25,192 nt of DNA from Chloroflexi bacterium UBA4736 (GCA_002404015.1 DHIW01000034.1:1-25192), one strand, 5' to 3'; shown: positions 5,984 to 15,593, counted from the stretch's first letter. Program-made: numbers and translations. The notes: generated by a model from the letters alone, not told the origin.

Positions 5984-6832
5984 TTGGTGGAACAGGCACA
6001 GCGGGGACCGCGGGAACCGGTCGCTCGGGTGACGCCGGCTGCGCTGAGAACTCTCGAGGGGGCAGCCCGCACCAAGATCTCGATCGAAGGCCTCTCCTTC
6101 TGGTATGGCAAGGCGCGGGCCCTTAAGGACATCACGCTGGAGATCCCGGAACGTCGCATCACGGCGCTGATCGGACCATCCGGCTGCGGCAAGAGCACGC
6201 TTCTGAGAGTGCTCAACCGGATGTACGACCTGGTGCCCGCCGCCCGGGCTGAGGGCCGGGTGATGCTCGAAGGCGAGGACGTGGTGGAGACCGACCGGCT
6301 GCTCCAGCTCCGCCAGCGGGTGGGCATGGTCTTCCAACGGCCGAGCCCATTCCCGATGTCGATCCGCGACAACATCAGCTTCGCCCCCCGGTTGCTGGGC
6401 TACAAGCGGTCGCGCATCGAGGAGGTCGTCGAGCGCAGCCTGCGCGACGCCGCCCTCTGGGATGAGGTCTCGGACCGGCTCAACAGTCCCGCGACCGCCC
6501 TGTCGGGCGGACAGCAGCAGCGCCTCTCGATCGCCCGCTGCCTGGCCGTCGACCCGGAGGTGATCCTGATGGACGAGCCCTGCTCCGCCCTCGACCCCAT
6601 CGCAACACTCAAGATCGAGGACCTCATGGGCCGCCTGGCCGAGCGCTACACGATCGTGATCGTGACCCACAACATGCAGCAGGCGGCCCGGGTGGCCGAC
6701 CTCACCGCCTTCATGCTCATGAGCCCCGACGAGCGGAGCGGTGAGTTGGTTGAGGTGGCGCCCACCGTGGAGCTGTTCAACCGGCCGAAGGACCGCCGGA
6801 CCGAGGACTACATCACGGGGCGGTTTGGCTAG
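5984..6832 (+). CDS. pstB: Phosphate ABC transporter ATP-binding protein PstB
   Basis: The ATPase that drives phosphate import through PstC/PstA; 282 aa, slightly longer than the usual 250-270 because of an N-terminal extension of about 30 residues. Walker A is GPSGCGKST (64-72), the Q-loop Gln118 lies in [10 protein letters not shown], the signature is LSGGQQQR (173-180), Walker B is VILMDEP (193-199) and the H-loop is VTHNM (His229). [10 protein letters not shown] and the PCSALDPI stretch are typical of PstB. The start is TTG 5984, six bases after TAGGGT; GTG 5987 directly follows and is equally possible. No Shine-Dalgarno site is present. It overlaps phoU by eight bases. Confidence 0.95.
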   Translation: MVEQAQRGPREPVARVTPAALRTLEGAARTKISIEGLSFWYGKARALKDITLEIPERRITALIGPSGCGKSTLLRVLNRMYDLVPAARAEGRVMLEGEDVVETDRLLQLRQRVGMVFQRPSPFPMSIRDNISFAPRLLGYKRSRIEEVVERSLRDAALWDEVSDRLNSPATALSGGQQQRLSIARCLAVDPEVILMDEPCSALDPIATLKIEDLMGRLAERYTIVIVTHNMQQAARVADLTAFMLMSPDERSGELVEVAPTVELFNRPKDRRTEDYITGRFG

Positions 6833-7484
6833 AGCGGCCTTCGATCGTGAGCTGGAGACGCTCCGCGAGCAGCTCCTGCGAATGGCCGGCCTGGTCGAAT
6901 CTCAGATTGACCAGGCGCTGCAGGCGCTTCGCACGTTCGATCGCGAGCTCGCCGACCAGGTCCGCGGCAACGACCAGCTGCTGAACGAGATGTTCCGGGA
7001 GATCCGCGAGCGCTGCTTCGCGATCATCTCCACCCAGCAACCGGTGGCGCGCGACCTGCGCACGCTGATGGGCGTCCAGTACATCGCCGCCGAGCTGGAG
7101 AGGATCGGCGACTACACGGTGCGGGTGGCTCGTTTCACGACCACCCTGGCAGGGCTCCCGCGCACGCCGCTGCGGGCGGAGTTCGGCCTGATGGGCGAGC
7201 TGGCGCGGCAGCAGGTCTGCGACATCCTCGACGCGCTGATCGAGCACGACCAGGAGCGTGCCCGCGAGATCGCGGCCAAGGACGACGAGATCGACCGGCT
7301 CTACCACCGGGTCTACGACGATCTGCTCCAGGAGATCGGGAGCGGCGTCGACTCGGACACCGCCCTGCGCTCGGTCACGCTGATGCTCGTCGCCCACAAC
7401 CTCGAACGGATCGCCGACCGCGTCACCAACGTGGCTGAGGACATCGTCTTCCTGGAGACCGGCCAGGTGGTCGAGCTCGGTTGA
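6825..7484 (+). CDS. phoU: Phosphate signalling regulator PhoU
   Basis: PhoU links the Pst transporter to PhoR and holds the Pho regulon off when phosphate is plentiful; cytoplasmic, membrane-associated and all-helical. The 219-aa protein shows the two three-helix repeats: first [20 protein letters not shown] to [16 protein letters not shown] (about residues 5-105), then [21 protein letters not shown] to [21 protein letters not shown]. The paired metal-binding signatures ELERIGDY and [11 protein letters not shown] are both intact. TTG 6825 is the only good start codon in this frame near the conserved N-terminus and overlaps the end of pstB, which implies translational coupling. Confidence 0.93.
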   Translation: MARAAFDRELETLREQLLRMAGLVESQIDQALQALRTFDRELADQVRGNDQLLNEMFREIRERCFAIISTQQPVARDLRTLMGVQYIAAELERIGDYTVRVARFTTTLAGLPRTPLRAEFGLMGELARQQVCDILDALIEHDQERAREIAAKDDEIDRLYHRVYDDLLQEIGSGVDSDTALRSVTLMLVAHNLERIADRVTNVAEDIVFLETGQVVELG

Positions 7485-7491
7485 CCCGGGC

Positions 7492-8177
<686 letters not shown>

Positions 8178-8181
<4 letters not shown>

Positions 8182-9122
8182 TCGGCCGGCTGTCGCTGGC
8201 CTGGGGTGGCGCCCGAAGCCGCCGGCGCGACCGCTTCGGAACGGGCACGGCCATCGCGGCCGGCATCGCGCCGCTGCTCGTCGTGCTGATCGTCGTCGTG
8301 ATCGCGCAGCAGGCGGCGCCCGCGATCCAGCACTACGGCTGGGCGTTCCTGGTGCATACGGCCTGGAACCCGGTCACGCTGGACTTCGGCGCCCTCCCGT
8401 TCATCTACGGCACGCTCGCCACCAGTTTCATCGCCCTGCTGATCGCGCTCCCGATCGGGGTGGGCGTCGCCGTCTTCCTGGCCGAGCCCAGTGCCGCCCG
8501 GCTGCGGAGCGCGATCGGCATCGGCGTCGAACTGCTGGCCGCCATCCCCAGCGTGGTCTACGGAATCTGGGGCCTCTACGTGCTGGCGCCCTGGCTGCTG
8601 ACCCATGTCGACCGACCCGTCAGCGCGCGCTTCGGCAACCTCGGGATCTTCGAGGGCCCCGCTCGCCAGACCAGCCTCTTCACTGCCGGGATCGTGCTGG
8701 CCGTGATGATCCTGCCGACGCTGGCGGCCGTGTCACGCGAGGTGATCCGAGCGGTGCCTGGAGGCCTCCGCGAGTCCGGGGTCGCGCTGGGCGCCACCTG
8801 GTGGGAGACGACCTGGAGGCTCGTGCTGCGCGCCGCCCGGCCCGGCATATTCGGGGCCACCGTCCTGGCATTCGGCCGCGCCCTCGGCGAGACCGTCGCG
8901 GTGACCATGGTGATCGGCAACCGGCCTGAGATCCGGGCCGCGATCTTCGCGCCCGGCTACACCCTGGCGAGCGTGATCGCGAACGAGTTCACCGAGGCGA
9001 CCGGGCAGCTCTACCCGGCGGCCCTGCTCGAGCTGGGATTGGTCCTGATGCTCGTAACCCTGATCGTCAACCTGGGGGCACTCCTGATGGTGCGGCTCGT
9101 GGGCAAGGAGGTCCCAGCGTGA
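8178..9122 (+). CDS. pstC: Phosphate ABC transporter permease PstC
   Basis: An inner-membrane permease of 314 aa with six predicted membrane helices: near 27-50 (APLLVVLIVVVIAQQ), and then four to five from about 77 to 300. The first large loop follows helix 1, as in PstC. The cytoplasmic ABC-contact (EAA) loop reads VPGGLRESGVALGATWWETTWRLVL, and the ALGETVAVTMVIGN segment after it is characteristic. GTG 8178 overlaps the phoB stop by four bases and AGGAGGGG directly precedes it. It would form the channel with PstA. Confidence 0.95.
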
Positions 9123-9970
9123 GCCGCGACCAGCGGCGGCGGTTCGCTGACCGATTCGCGAGGCTGGCCGTCTGGGTGGCCGCCGCGCTGGCGCTGGTGC
9201 CGCTCTCGCTGGTGCTCGCCTACACGGTTCGCAACGGGCTCCCGGCGGCCGCCCACCTCGACTTCTTCATTCACACCGAGCGTCCGGTCGGGATCCCCGG
9301 CGGGGGCGTCGAGCACGCCATCGTGGGCACCCTGATCATCGTCGGGGTGGCCTCGCTGCTCGCCATCCCGATCGGGGTGGTCGCCGGAATCTATCTCGCC
9401 GAGTACGGCCTCGGCCGCTGGGGCGACACGGTTCGGCTGGCCAGCGACGTGCTGGTGGCGGCCCCTTCGATCGCGATCGGGCTGTTCGCGTATGCGCTGC
9501 TGGTCGCGCCCTTCCGCCACTTCTCGGCCCTGTCGGCTTCGGTGGCGCTGGCGGTCCTGATGGTGCCGGTCGTGATCCGGACCACGGAGGCCGCGGTGGC
9601 GCTGGTGCCGGGCGGGCTTCGCGAGGCCGGTCTGGCGCTCGGGCTCGCACGCTGGCGGGTATCGCTGCAGCTGATCCTGCCCGCGGCGGCGCCCGGTGTC
9701 GTCACCGGCGCGCTCCTGGCCGTTGCACGGGCCGCCGGCGAGACGGCGCCCTTGCTGTTCACCGGGTTTGGAAACCGCGCCCTCGCGCTCGACCCCACGC
9801 AGCCGATGGCGGCCCTGCCCCTGATCGTGTTCCACGACGCCCTGACGCCGTACCAGGAGCTCCAGGACACGGCCTGGGGGGCGGCCCTGGTCTTGATCGC
9901 CATCGTGCTGGTCGTCAATCTGGGCAGCCGCCTGGCGCTCCGCCGCCAGCTGGCGATGGCCAGAACCTAA
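9119..9970 (+). CDS. pstA: Phosphate ABC transporter permease PstA
   Basis: The second permease, 283 aa, with about six membrane helices (first at about 19-40, last near 255-275). The EAA loop is VPGGLREAGLALGLARWRVSLQLILP, followed by AAGETAPLLFTG, the usual PstA signature. GTG 9119 overlaps the pstC stop by four bases, with AAGGAGG just upstream. No pstS gene follows; the next gene is a murein peptidase with its own promoter. The phosphate-binding protein must be encoded elsewhere. Confidence 0.95.
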   Translation: MSRDQRRRFADRFARLAVWVAAALALVPLSLVLAYTVRNGLPAAAHLDFFIHTERPVGIPGGGVEHAIVGTLIIVGVASLLAIPIGVVAGIYLAEYGLGRWGDTVRLASDVLVAAPSIAIGLFAYALLVAPFRHFSALSASVALAVLMVPVVIRTTEAAVALVPGGLREAGLALGLARWRVSLQLILPAAAPGVVTGALLAVARAAGETAPLLFTGFGNRALALDPTQPMAALPLIVFHDALTPYQELQDTAWGAALVLIAIVLVVNLGSRLALRRQLAMART

Positions 9971-10102
9971 GAGCCAACCGCGTTGCTCACCGCAACATTC
10001 AGGCCGGAAGCCTCTGACCTGACGCCCGAATGACGGCAAGGCTCAACATCCCTTAACCACCGCGGCCTTGATCGGGCCGGAGCGCTACCTAGCTTCCAAT
10101 TC
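9971..10102 (+). promoter_or_regulatory. Intergenic region with promoter, and possible weak Pho box, of the M23 peptidase gene
   Basis: A CTTAACC unit at 10052-10058 sits in exactly the same register as the first unit of the other two arrays: 11+11+11+5 bases before a -10 box TAGCTT (10090-10095), with GTG 10103 seven bases later. The third unit (10074-10084), however, does not match CTTAACC. TTGATC at 10068-10073 is 16 bases from the -10 box and could be an ordinary -35 box. A weak 5-bp hairpin lies at 9982-9996 after pstA. Confidence 0.45.
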
Positions 10103-11323
10103 GTGGGGAAGTTGGGCCTGCTGGTCTTCATCACAGCGATGTTGATCGGCATGGCTACCGTGCCGGTCTCGGCCACCGACTACTCCGGGCTCGCGGCCGC
10201 CCGCATCCGTCAGGCTCAGCTGGCGCAGGTCCGCGCCCAGCTCGGAGCCTCCCTGGCAGCCGGTATAGCCGCCCAGGACCAGCTGACCCAATCCCTGCAC
10301 GACAACCGGGTGGAGGAGGAGCGCCTGACCGCCGCGCAGGCCGACGCGGACGCCAAGATCGCCGCCCTCGACGCCGAGATCACCGCCCTCGACGCGCAGA
10401 TGGCAGATACGCAGACGCGCATCGACCGCGAGCGGCGCCAGGTCGCCATTCTCGCCCGCGCCATGTATATCGAGCCGGAGTCGATCCTCGTCGAGTTGGG
10501 AGCGTCGAGCAACCTCGGCGATTTCGTCACGCGCATGGGCGACCTGAATGCGGCGGGCGCCCGCGCCCGGGGCATCAAGGCGTCGCTGCAGCGTGACGAG
10601 GACAAGCTGAAGGCTGACCGCGAGAAGCAGGCCGCCGACCGCAAGACCCAGGCCGACCTGAGGGCCAAGCTGCTCGTCCAGCTGGCCGGCCTGCAGGCGG
10701 TGGCGGCCCGCCAGCAGGCGGCCCTCGAAAGCCTTTGGGCTCAACAGGCCCAGACCCAGGCGGAGATGTACAGCGCCAGCCGCCAGTCGACGGCCACCGC
10801 GCAGTACATCGCCGACATGCTGCAGGCGCAGCAGAACGAAGTGGCCGCCGCCGCGTCCCAGGCCGTCTGGGACCAGGTCCAGCTGCTGGGCGGCCAAGTG
10901 CCGGCTGCCTCTGGCGACCTGCACTTCACCAACCCGCTGCCGGGCGGCGTGACGACCCAGGGCTTCGGGCCCAGCCCCTATGCGTTCGAGCCGCCCTACG
11001 GTGGGTACGCCCACTTCCACACTGGGTTGGACCTGTCCACCCCGGCCGGAGTGCCTGTGCTGGCGGCCGGCGACGGGGTCGTCCTGCTCGCGGGCTTCAA
11101 CAACGGCGGCTACGGCAACTACGTCGTCATCGGGCACGCGGCCGGCATCGACACGCTGTACGGCCACCTCATGCAGATCCTGGTGAAGCAGGGCCAGCAC
11201 GTGGCTAAGGGCCAGCCGATCGGCCTCGAGGGCTCGACCGGGAACTCGACGGGCCCCCACCTCCACTTCGAGGTACGCCAGGGCGGCCGCCCCGTGAACC
11301 CGCTGCCCTTCCTGACGGGCTAG
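10103..11323 (+). CDS. Secreted murein hydrolase/activator: coiled coil plus M23 peptidase domain
   Basis: A 406-aa exported cell-wall protein of EnvC/NlpD-like design. A signal peptide or N-terminal anchor covers residues 1-25 (GLLVFITAMLIGMATVPVSA, likely cut after Ala). Residues about 30-250 are Ala, Gln, Asp and Glu-rich coiled coil. The M23 (LytM) domain is 285-405 with all zinc and catalytic residues: His306 and Asp310 in HTGLDLS, then YGHL, then HLH with His386 and His388. It therefore looks able to cleave peptidoglycan cross-links, unlike activators that lack these residues. GTG 10103 follows TAGCTT by seven bases (leaderless). Its stop shares CTAG with the opposite gene. Confidence 0.92.
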   Translation: MGKLGLLVFITAMLIGMATVPVSATDYSGLAAARIRQAQLAQVRAQLGASLAAGIAAQDQLTQSLHDNRVEEERLTAAQADADAKIAALDAEITALDAQMADTQTRIDRERRQVAILARAMYIEPESILVELGASSNLGDFVTRMGDLNAAGARARGIKASLQRDEDKLKADREKQAADRKTQADLRAKLLVQLAGLQAVAARQQAALESLWAQQAQTQAEMYSASRQSTATAQYIADMLQAQQNEVAAAASQAVWDQVQLLGGQVPAASGDLHFTNPLPGGVTTQGFGPSPYAFEPPYGGYAHFHTGLDLSTPAGVPVLAAGDGVVLLAGFNNGGYGNYVVIGHAAGIDTLYGHLMQILVKQGQHVAKGQPIGLEGSTGNSTGPHLHFEVRQGGRPVNPLPFLTG

Positions 11324-11751
11324 GTCTCGAGCTGCAGGTCCAGCCCGCGCTCTGGGGGCTCCTCTGGCCTGACCCAGCGGATGTACGGGTGACCGGTGTC
11401 CACGTGGTACACGTTGGCCTGGTCGGTAGCCTCCTCGTAGCGGGCGTCGAATGACCAGAGGTCGCGCTCGATCAGCGCCTGGTAGGCGGCCTCCAGGTAG
11501 TCCACATCGAACTCCCGGATCTGCTTCGCGTACTTGGGCCTAGTGACGGCAAGGCCACGGAGAAGGCTGCGCGTGCGCCTTAGGTAGTACTTGCCGAGCT
11601 CCCAGTTGCCGCCGTGGGCGGCGTGCCAGGACATGGAGAAGCATTCTCCGACCGACCTCATGACCTCGCCGGTGCCCGGAAGTAGGCCTCCGATCTCCTC
11701 CAGGGTCAGCTCGCCGTGCTTGGTCTTGATCTTGCGAGAGGGCTCGGCCAT
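11320..11751 (-). CDS. Conserved hypothetical protein, 143 aa
   Basis: A soluble, mostly helical protein with no known motif that I recognise. It contains LTLEEIGGLLPGTGEVMRSVGE, a Trp/His-rich middle (SWHAAHGGNWELGKYYLRR), a tyrosine-rich helix (FDVDYLEAAYQALIERD) and the end HPYIRWVRPEEPPERGLDL. The reading frame extends further upstream, but that part is low in complexity. ATG 11751 is preferred because a TACCCT -10 box (11763-11758) ends six bases before it, again leaderless. Its TAG stop (11322-11320) and the TAG stop of the M23 gene share the same CTA(G) bases. The function is unknown. Confidence 0.7.
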   Translation of the reverse strand: MAEPSRKIKTKHGELTLEEIGGLLPGTGEVMRSVGECFSMSWHAAHGGNWELGKYYLRRTRSLLRGLAVTRPKYAKQIREFDVDYLEAAYQALIERDLWSFDARYEEATDQANVYHVDTGHPYIRWVRPEEPPERGLDLQLET

Positions 11752-11869
11752 CGCCGCAGGGTACTCCGGCCGTGCGGCGGCCCGAGCGGGTATTCTTGTG
11801 CACGCGGCGCCGGTCGCGCGCGCGCGACCCCGGCTGCGCCAGCTAGAAACTAGAGGGTGTGATTTCGGT

Positions 11870-12043
11870 TTGAAGGTGCTGGTCAAGCATCCGGAGGAGT
11901 TCGAGCAAGCGCTGCGCGAGTTTCGCCGCAAGGTCCAGGAGCAGGGGCTTGTCCGCGAGATGCGGCGCCGCTCCCACTACGTTCCGCCCGCGGAGGCTCG
12001 CAAGATCAAGAGCCTGCGCGCCCGCCGCCGCCGCACCCGCTAG
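11870..12043 (+). CDS. rpsU: 30S ribosomal protein bS21
   Basis: A 57-aa basic protein of the small ribosomal subunit that contacts the 3' end of 16S rRNA and aids initiation. The frame after the start reads KVLVKHPEEFEQALREFRRK, then QGLVREMRRRSHYVPPAEARK, and ends in RARRRRTR. This is the bS21 pattern: an acidic first helix, then VRxxRxREHY with the usual Tyr, then a basic tail. TTG 11870 is chosen because it sits directly before the conserved Lys-Val; GTG 11876 is possible. AGAGGG at 11852-11857 is a distant Shine-Dalgarno candidate. The 5S rRNA gene follows by 64 bases. Confidence 0.85.
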   Translation: MKVLVKHPEEFEQALREFRRKVQEQGLVREMRRRSHYVPPAEARKIKSLRARRRRTR

Positions 12044-12093
12044 CAGGGTGCTTTCAGCGGCCTGCTAGGTCCCGCCCCAGGACGCTGCCACGG

Positions 12094-12099
12094 TATAAT
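12094..12099 (+). promoter_or_regulatory. -10 box of the 5S rRNA gene
   Basis: A consensus TATAAT ends eight bases before the first base of the 5S rRNA. No good -35 box is seen at 12071-12076. Confidence 0.65.
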
Positions 12100-12107
12100 C
12101 CTTCCCG

Positions 12108-12224
<117 letters not shown>

Positions 12225-12231
12225 ATCCTTT

Positions 12232-12270
12232 AACTCTCGCGACCCGCAAGGGCCGCGAGAGTTTTCTTTT
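12232..12270 (+). terminator. Intrinsic terminator of the 5S rRNA gene
   Basis: AACTCTCGCG (12232-12241) pairs with CGCGAGAGTT (12254-12263); the stem continues with CCC/GGG around a GCAA tetraloop and one A-C mismatch. A TTTTCTTTT tract (12262-12270) follows and runs into the stop codon of the opposite flippase gene. Confidence 0.93.
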
Positions 12271-13582
12271 AGAGCTCTTCGATCACCATCTCTGGGCGCA
12301 GCTTCGGCGCCAACGCCGCGCAGCGCAGGGCGAGCGCTCCGAAGAGGCAGAACACCGCGATCAGCACGTCCGCGACGATGTCGCCTACGCCTCCGTGGTG
12401 GGAGACGATCAGCACCACCTGCAGGGTGCAGGCGGCGGCCAGGATCGGCACGAAGACCCGGTCGTGGACCGCCATGAAGAACTGGATGAGCAGGTTGTCC
12501 AGGCTGAGGCCGAGGCCGATCAGCCCGACCGCGAGGATGTAGGGCTGGGCGTCGAGGAACTTTTCCCCGAACAGCAGCACGACGACCAGCCGCGAGAAGA
12601 GCGCGAACACGACCAGGGCACAGCCCCCCAGGAACGCCAGGATGCCGCCCGACAGCAGCAGCAGCCGCACTGCGTGCTTGTTGGTCGCCACCGCCTCTAC
12701 GACTCGGGGAAAGAGGACCTGGCTCACCGACAGCGTCCCGAAGTAGACGATGGTGCCGATCTTGTTGAGCGCGCCGTAGATGCCCGCGCCGTGGGCGTCG
12801 AGGTAGTGCTTGGCGAGGATCACATCGAGGTTGTAGAGGAGCAGGATGCCGACGGTCCCGGCCGCCGCCGTCAGGGAGAAGCCGAGCATCGTGCGGAGCC
12901 GGGCCTGGCGAGGCTCCACCCGAAGCAGCTCCCGCAGCGAGAACATGCCCAAGCCATAGCCGAACGTGGCGCCCAGCAGGATGGCGATCATGGCGCCGTT
13001 CACCGCCAACCCGAAGATCAGGAGGACGATCAGGATGCCGGTCCGCACCAGGATCTCCGAGCCGAGGTTGACGGAGAGGGCCGGGAATCTCTGCATTCCC
13101 TGCAGCACCCCGCGGGGGATGGCCGCGTACCAGATCGCGGCGACGGCGAGGCCCAGCCAGATGACCGGGAAGGGCGAGCTCAGCTTCAGGAAAGCGGCCG
13201 CCGGCACCGAGAGCGCGGCCACCAGCACCACGAAGACGGCTGCCGGAATGGCGATGACCCGGGTGCTGCGTCGTATCAGGTAGCCCACTCCGCCCTCGTT
13301 ATCGGCCGTCATCAGGGCCGCGGCGTAGCGGGCGAGAACCAGCAACAGGATCAGGTTGCCGGCCGTACCGACCGCGTACAGGGCGACCAGGGAGGCCACC
13401 TCGCCGTACACGGCGGGGCCCAGCACCCGGCCGGCCACCGCGTGGTAGACGAATCCGCCCAGGCCCGCCGTGAAGCCGCCGGCGAAGAGGATGAGGTTCT
13501 GGCGGACCAGCCGGCTGTCGCGAATCCTGGCCAGTCGCGGACCCAGCCGGCGATGCGCGACCGGTTCAGGAGGAGCCGTCAC
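12269..13582 (-). CDS. Polysaccharide flippase (Wzx/MOP superfamily-like membrane protein)
   Basis: A 437-aa integral membrane protein with about 12 hydrophobic helices from residue 28 to 425, consistent with a lipid-linked oligosaccharide flippase of the MOP/MATE superfamily (polysaccharide biosynthesis protein family). The N-terminal helix start RLVRQNLILFAGGFTAGLGGFVYHAVAGRVLGPAVYGEVASL, given here by its positions 24-65, has the GRxLGPxxYGxxAS pattern typical of these flippases. GTG 13582 lies eight bases after a TAGAAT -10 box (13596-13591). It is divergent from a GT2 glycosyltransferase, so both probably act in surface glycan assembly. The substrate cannot be told. Confidence 0.85.
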   Translation of the reverse strand: MTAPPEPVAHRRLGPRLARIRDSRLVRQNLILFAGGFTAGLGGFVYHAVAGRVLGPAVYGEVASLVALYAVGTAGNLILLLVLARYAAALMTADNEGGVGYLIRRSTRVIAIPAAVFVVLVAALSVPAAAFLKLSSPFPVIWLGLAVAAIWYAAIPRGVLQGMQRFPALSVNLGSEILVRTGILIVLLIFGLAVNGAMIAILLGATFGYGLGMFSLRELLRVEPRQARLRTMLGFSLTAAAGTVGILLLYNLDVILAKHYLDAHGAGIYGALNKIGTIVYFGTLSVSQVLFPRVVEAVATNKHAVRLLLLSGGILAFLGGCALVVFALFSRLVVVLLFGEKFLDAQPYILAVGLIGLGLSLDNLLIQFFMAVHDRVFVPILAAACTLQVVLIVSHHGGVGDIVADVLIAVFCLFGALALRCAALAPKLRPEMVIEEL

Positions 13583-13590
13583 TGGCGTCG

Positions 13591-13643
13591 ATTCTAGGGA
13601 ACCATCGCCCTGGAGCCCCGGCGCCCGAGGGCACAGCTATCCT
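13591..13643. promoter_or_regulatory. Divergent leaderless promoters of the flippase and glycosyltransferase genes
   Basis: On the minus strand, TAGAAT (13596-13591) ends eight bases before GTG 13582. On the plus strand, TATCCT (13638-13643) ends nine bases before ATG 13653. Neither gene has a Shine-Dalgarno site or a clear -35 box. Confidence 0.5.
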
Positions 13644-13652
13644 GAATCCGTC

Positions 13653-14546
13653 ATGGCCGACAAGGGGAAGCCGGTGGTTTCGGCGATCGTCGTCAGCTAC
13701 AACGTGCGCGACCTGCTGCTCGACTCCGTTCGAGCCTTCTACAGCAGCTCCGACCTGCCCGTGGAGGCGATCGTCGTGGACAACGCCTCCACGGACGGCT
13801 CGGCGGACGCTGTGCAGGCCGAGTTCCCGCAGGCCAAGGTCATCCGGATGCCCACGAACGTGGGCTTCGGAAAGGCCAACAACGCCGGCCTTCAGCAGGC
13901 CGAGGGCCGCTTCATCCTTCTCCTCAACCCCGACGTGACAGTGCTGGCGGGCTGCGTCGGCAAGCTCGCGGATTTCCTGCTCGTGCGGCCAGACGTGGGG
14001 GCGGTGGGACCCCGCCTGACCCGGCCCGCGGGGGACCTCGACCTGGCCGCGCGGCGCGGCTTCCCGACGCCCAGCACGGCGTTCTACCGGTTGACGGGCC
14101 TCGCCCGCCTGTTTCCGAGGAGCAAGCGCTTCAACCGCTACAACATGGGCTACCTGTCGGCCGCCGAGGTTCACGAGATGGACTCCGGGACAGCCGCCTG
14201 CCTCATGATCCGGCGGACCGCCATCGACCGCGTCGGTTTCTTCGACCCCGACTACTTCATGTTCGGCGAGGATATCGACCTCTGCTACCGGCTGAAGCTG
14301 GGCGGCTGGAAGGTCTACTACATCCCGTCGGCGACGGCCGTCCACGTCAAGGGCGCGTCGACGCAGCAGGCCACCAACCGCATGCTGTACGAGTTCCACC
14401 GCGCCATGTGGACCTTCCACTACAAGCACTACGCGGAGGACATGCCGGCGTTTGCCAACGGCCTCGTCTGGGCTTCCATCTGGGCGCGCTGGGCGACGCT
14501 GGCCGCCCGCGCCTCCATCACGAAAGACCGCCGGATCAGCCCCTGA
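13653..14546 (+). CDS. Family 2 glycosyltransferase (rhamnosyltransferase-like)
   Basis: A 297-aa inverting GT-A transferase, probably cytoplasmic-face, adding a sugar to a lipid-linked or cell-wall glycan. The N-terminal strand SAIVVSYNVRDLLLDSV, VVDNASTDGS (42-50), NVGFGKANNAGL, the metal site in LNPDV (92-94) and the catalytic-base region MFGEDIDLCYRL (Glu206-Asp207) are all present. The pattern GFFDPDYFMFGEDIDLC is typical of WbbL-type rhamnosyltransferases. ATG 13653 follows TATCCT at 13638-13643. The htpX-like gene starts seven bases after its stop, so the two are likely co-transcribed. Confidence 0.9.
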   Translation: MADKGKPVVSAIVVSYNVRDLLLDSVRAFYSSSDLPVEAIVVDNASTDGSADAVQAEFPQAKVIRMPTNVGFGKANNAGLQQAEGRFILLLNPDVTVLAGCVGKLADFLLVRPDVGAVGPRLTRPAGDLDLAARRGFPTPSTAFYRLTGLARLFPRSKRFNRYNMGYLSAAEVHEMDSGTAACLMIRRTAIDRVGFFDPDYFMFGEDIDLCYRLKLGGWKVYYIPSATAVHVKGASTQQATNRMLYEFHRAMWTFHYKHYAEDMPAFANGLVWASIWARWATLAARASITKDRRISP

Positions 14547-14553
14547 AAATCGC

Positions 14554-15462
14554 ATGTACCACCAGATAACGCACAACAAGCGGGCGAGCCTTCTGGTGAT
14601 CGTCCTCTTCATAGTCTTCTGGCTGGCGGCCGGGGCCCTGGTCGGGCTTGTGTTCGGGGGGGGCGGCACCGGTGTCGTCAGCGGCGCGATCCTCTTCGGC
14701 CTGCTGGCGATCCTCGGCGTGCTCTACAGCTATTTCCTGGGCGGCTGGACCGTCCTCTCGGTCTCTGGCGCCCAGCCGGCCGACCCCACCCAGTACGCGC
14801 AGCTGCACAACATCGTCGAGGCCCTGGCAATCGGCGACGGGCTGCCGAAGCCGGCCGTGTACGTCATCGACGACCCCTCTCCCAACGCCTTTGCAACCGG
14901 CCGCAACCCGCAGCACGCCGCGGTCACCGTCACCACCGGGCTGCTTCAGACCATGGATCGAGAGGAGCTGGAGGGGGTGCTGGCGCACGAGATGAGCCAC
15001 ATCAAGAACCTGGACGTGCGCCTCATCCTGATCGTGAGCACGCTGGTCGCCATGGCCGGCCTGATCGGCAGCTTCGCGTTCCGCAGCACCTACCTGATGC
15101 GCGGCGGCCGCAACTCGGGCCAGCTGGTGCTGGTCCTCCTGGCGGTCGGCGCTGTGTTCACCGTGGTCGGCTTCATCGTCGGCCCGCTGATGCAGTTCGC
15201 GCTGTCACGGCAGCGAGAGTCCCTGGCGGACGCGAGCGGGGTGGAGCTGACGCGCAATCCGGCGGGGCTCCTGAGCGCGCTCAAGAAGATCGCCCAGAAC
15301 GACCAGCCGTTGAAGACGTACAACCACGCGACCGCCGCGATGTTCATAGACGACCCGCTCGAGCATCACGAGCACTGGTACAACCACCTGTGGTCCACCC
15401 ACCCCCCGATCCAGGAACGAATCGCCGCCCTGGAAGCGATCCTCGAGGCCAAGAGCACGTAA
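14554..15462 (+). CDS. htpX: Membrane-bound zinc metalloprotease HtpX (M48B)
   Basis: A 302-aa inner-membrane protease that degrades damaged membrane proteins. Two membrane helices are at about 12-35 and 40-62, and two more flank the active site (about 155-175 and 187-210). The zinc motif HEMSH is at residues 145-149 and the third ligand Glu222 lies in RQRESLADA, at the same number as in the E. coli protein by my memory. The stretch NAFATGRNP and the C-terminal STHPPIQERIAAL are hallmarks. ATG 14554 is seven bases after the glycosyltransferase stop without a clear Shine-Dalgarno site. Confidence 0.94.
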   Translation: MYHQITHNKRASLLVIVLFIVFWLAAGALVGLVFGGGGTGVVSGAILFGLLAILGVLYSYFLGGWTVLSVSGAQPADPTQYAQLHNIVEALAIGDGLPKPAVYVIDDPSPNAFATGRNPQHAAVTVTTGLLQTMDREELEGVLAHEMSHIKNLDVRLILIVSTLVAMAGLIGSFAFRSTYLMRGGRNSGQLVLVLLAVGAVFTVVGFIVGPLMQFALSRQRESLADASGVELTRNPAGLLSALKKIAQNDQPLKTYNHATAAMFIDDPLEHHEHWYNHLWSTHPPIQERIAALEAILEAKST

Positions 15463-15549
15463 GGCGCGGGGGCAACCGTTCCGGTTTCCTCCACGGACCC
15501 CCTTCCTTTTCGTGCGATGTGTAATCTCGCTTGGAAGAGCGCCTAATAC

Positions 15550-15593
15550 GGGCCGGCGGAGCCGGCCCTCACGGCGGATCTGGTTTCTTATTT
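15550..15593 (+). terminator. Possible terminator between htpX and the antiporter gene
   Basis: GGGCCGGC (15550-15557) pairs with GCCGGCCC (15561-15568) around GGA. A T-rich TTTCTTATTT follows 15 bases later (15584-15593). It lies between convergent genes. The gap to the T tract weakens the call. Confidence 0.45.

Noticed and set aside
12395..13597. 400-residue plus-strand frame opposite the flippase gene
   Set aside because: Composition rich in Asp, Glu, Arg and Gln typical of antisense shadows in GC-rich DNA; the minus strand has a clear membrane protein.
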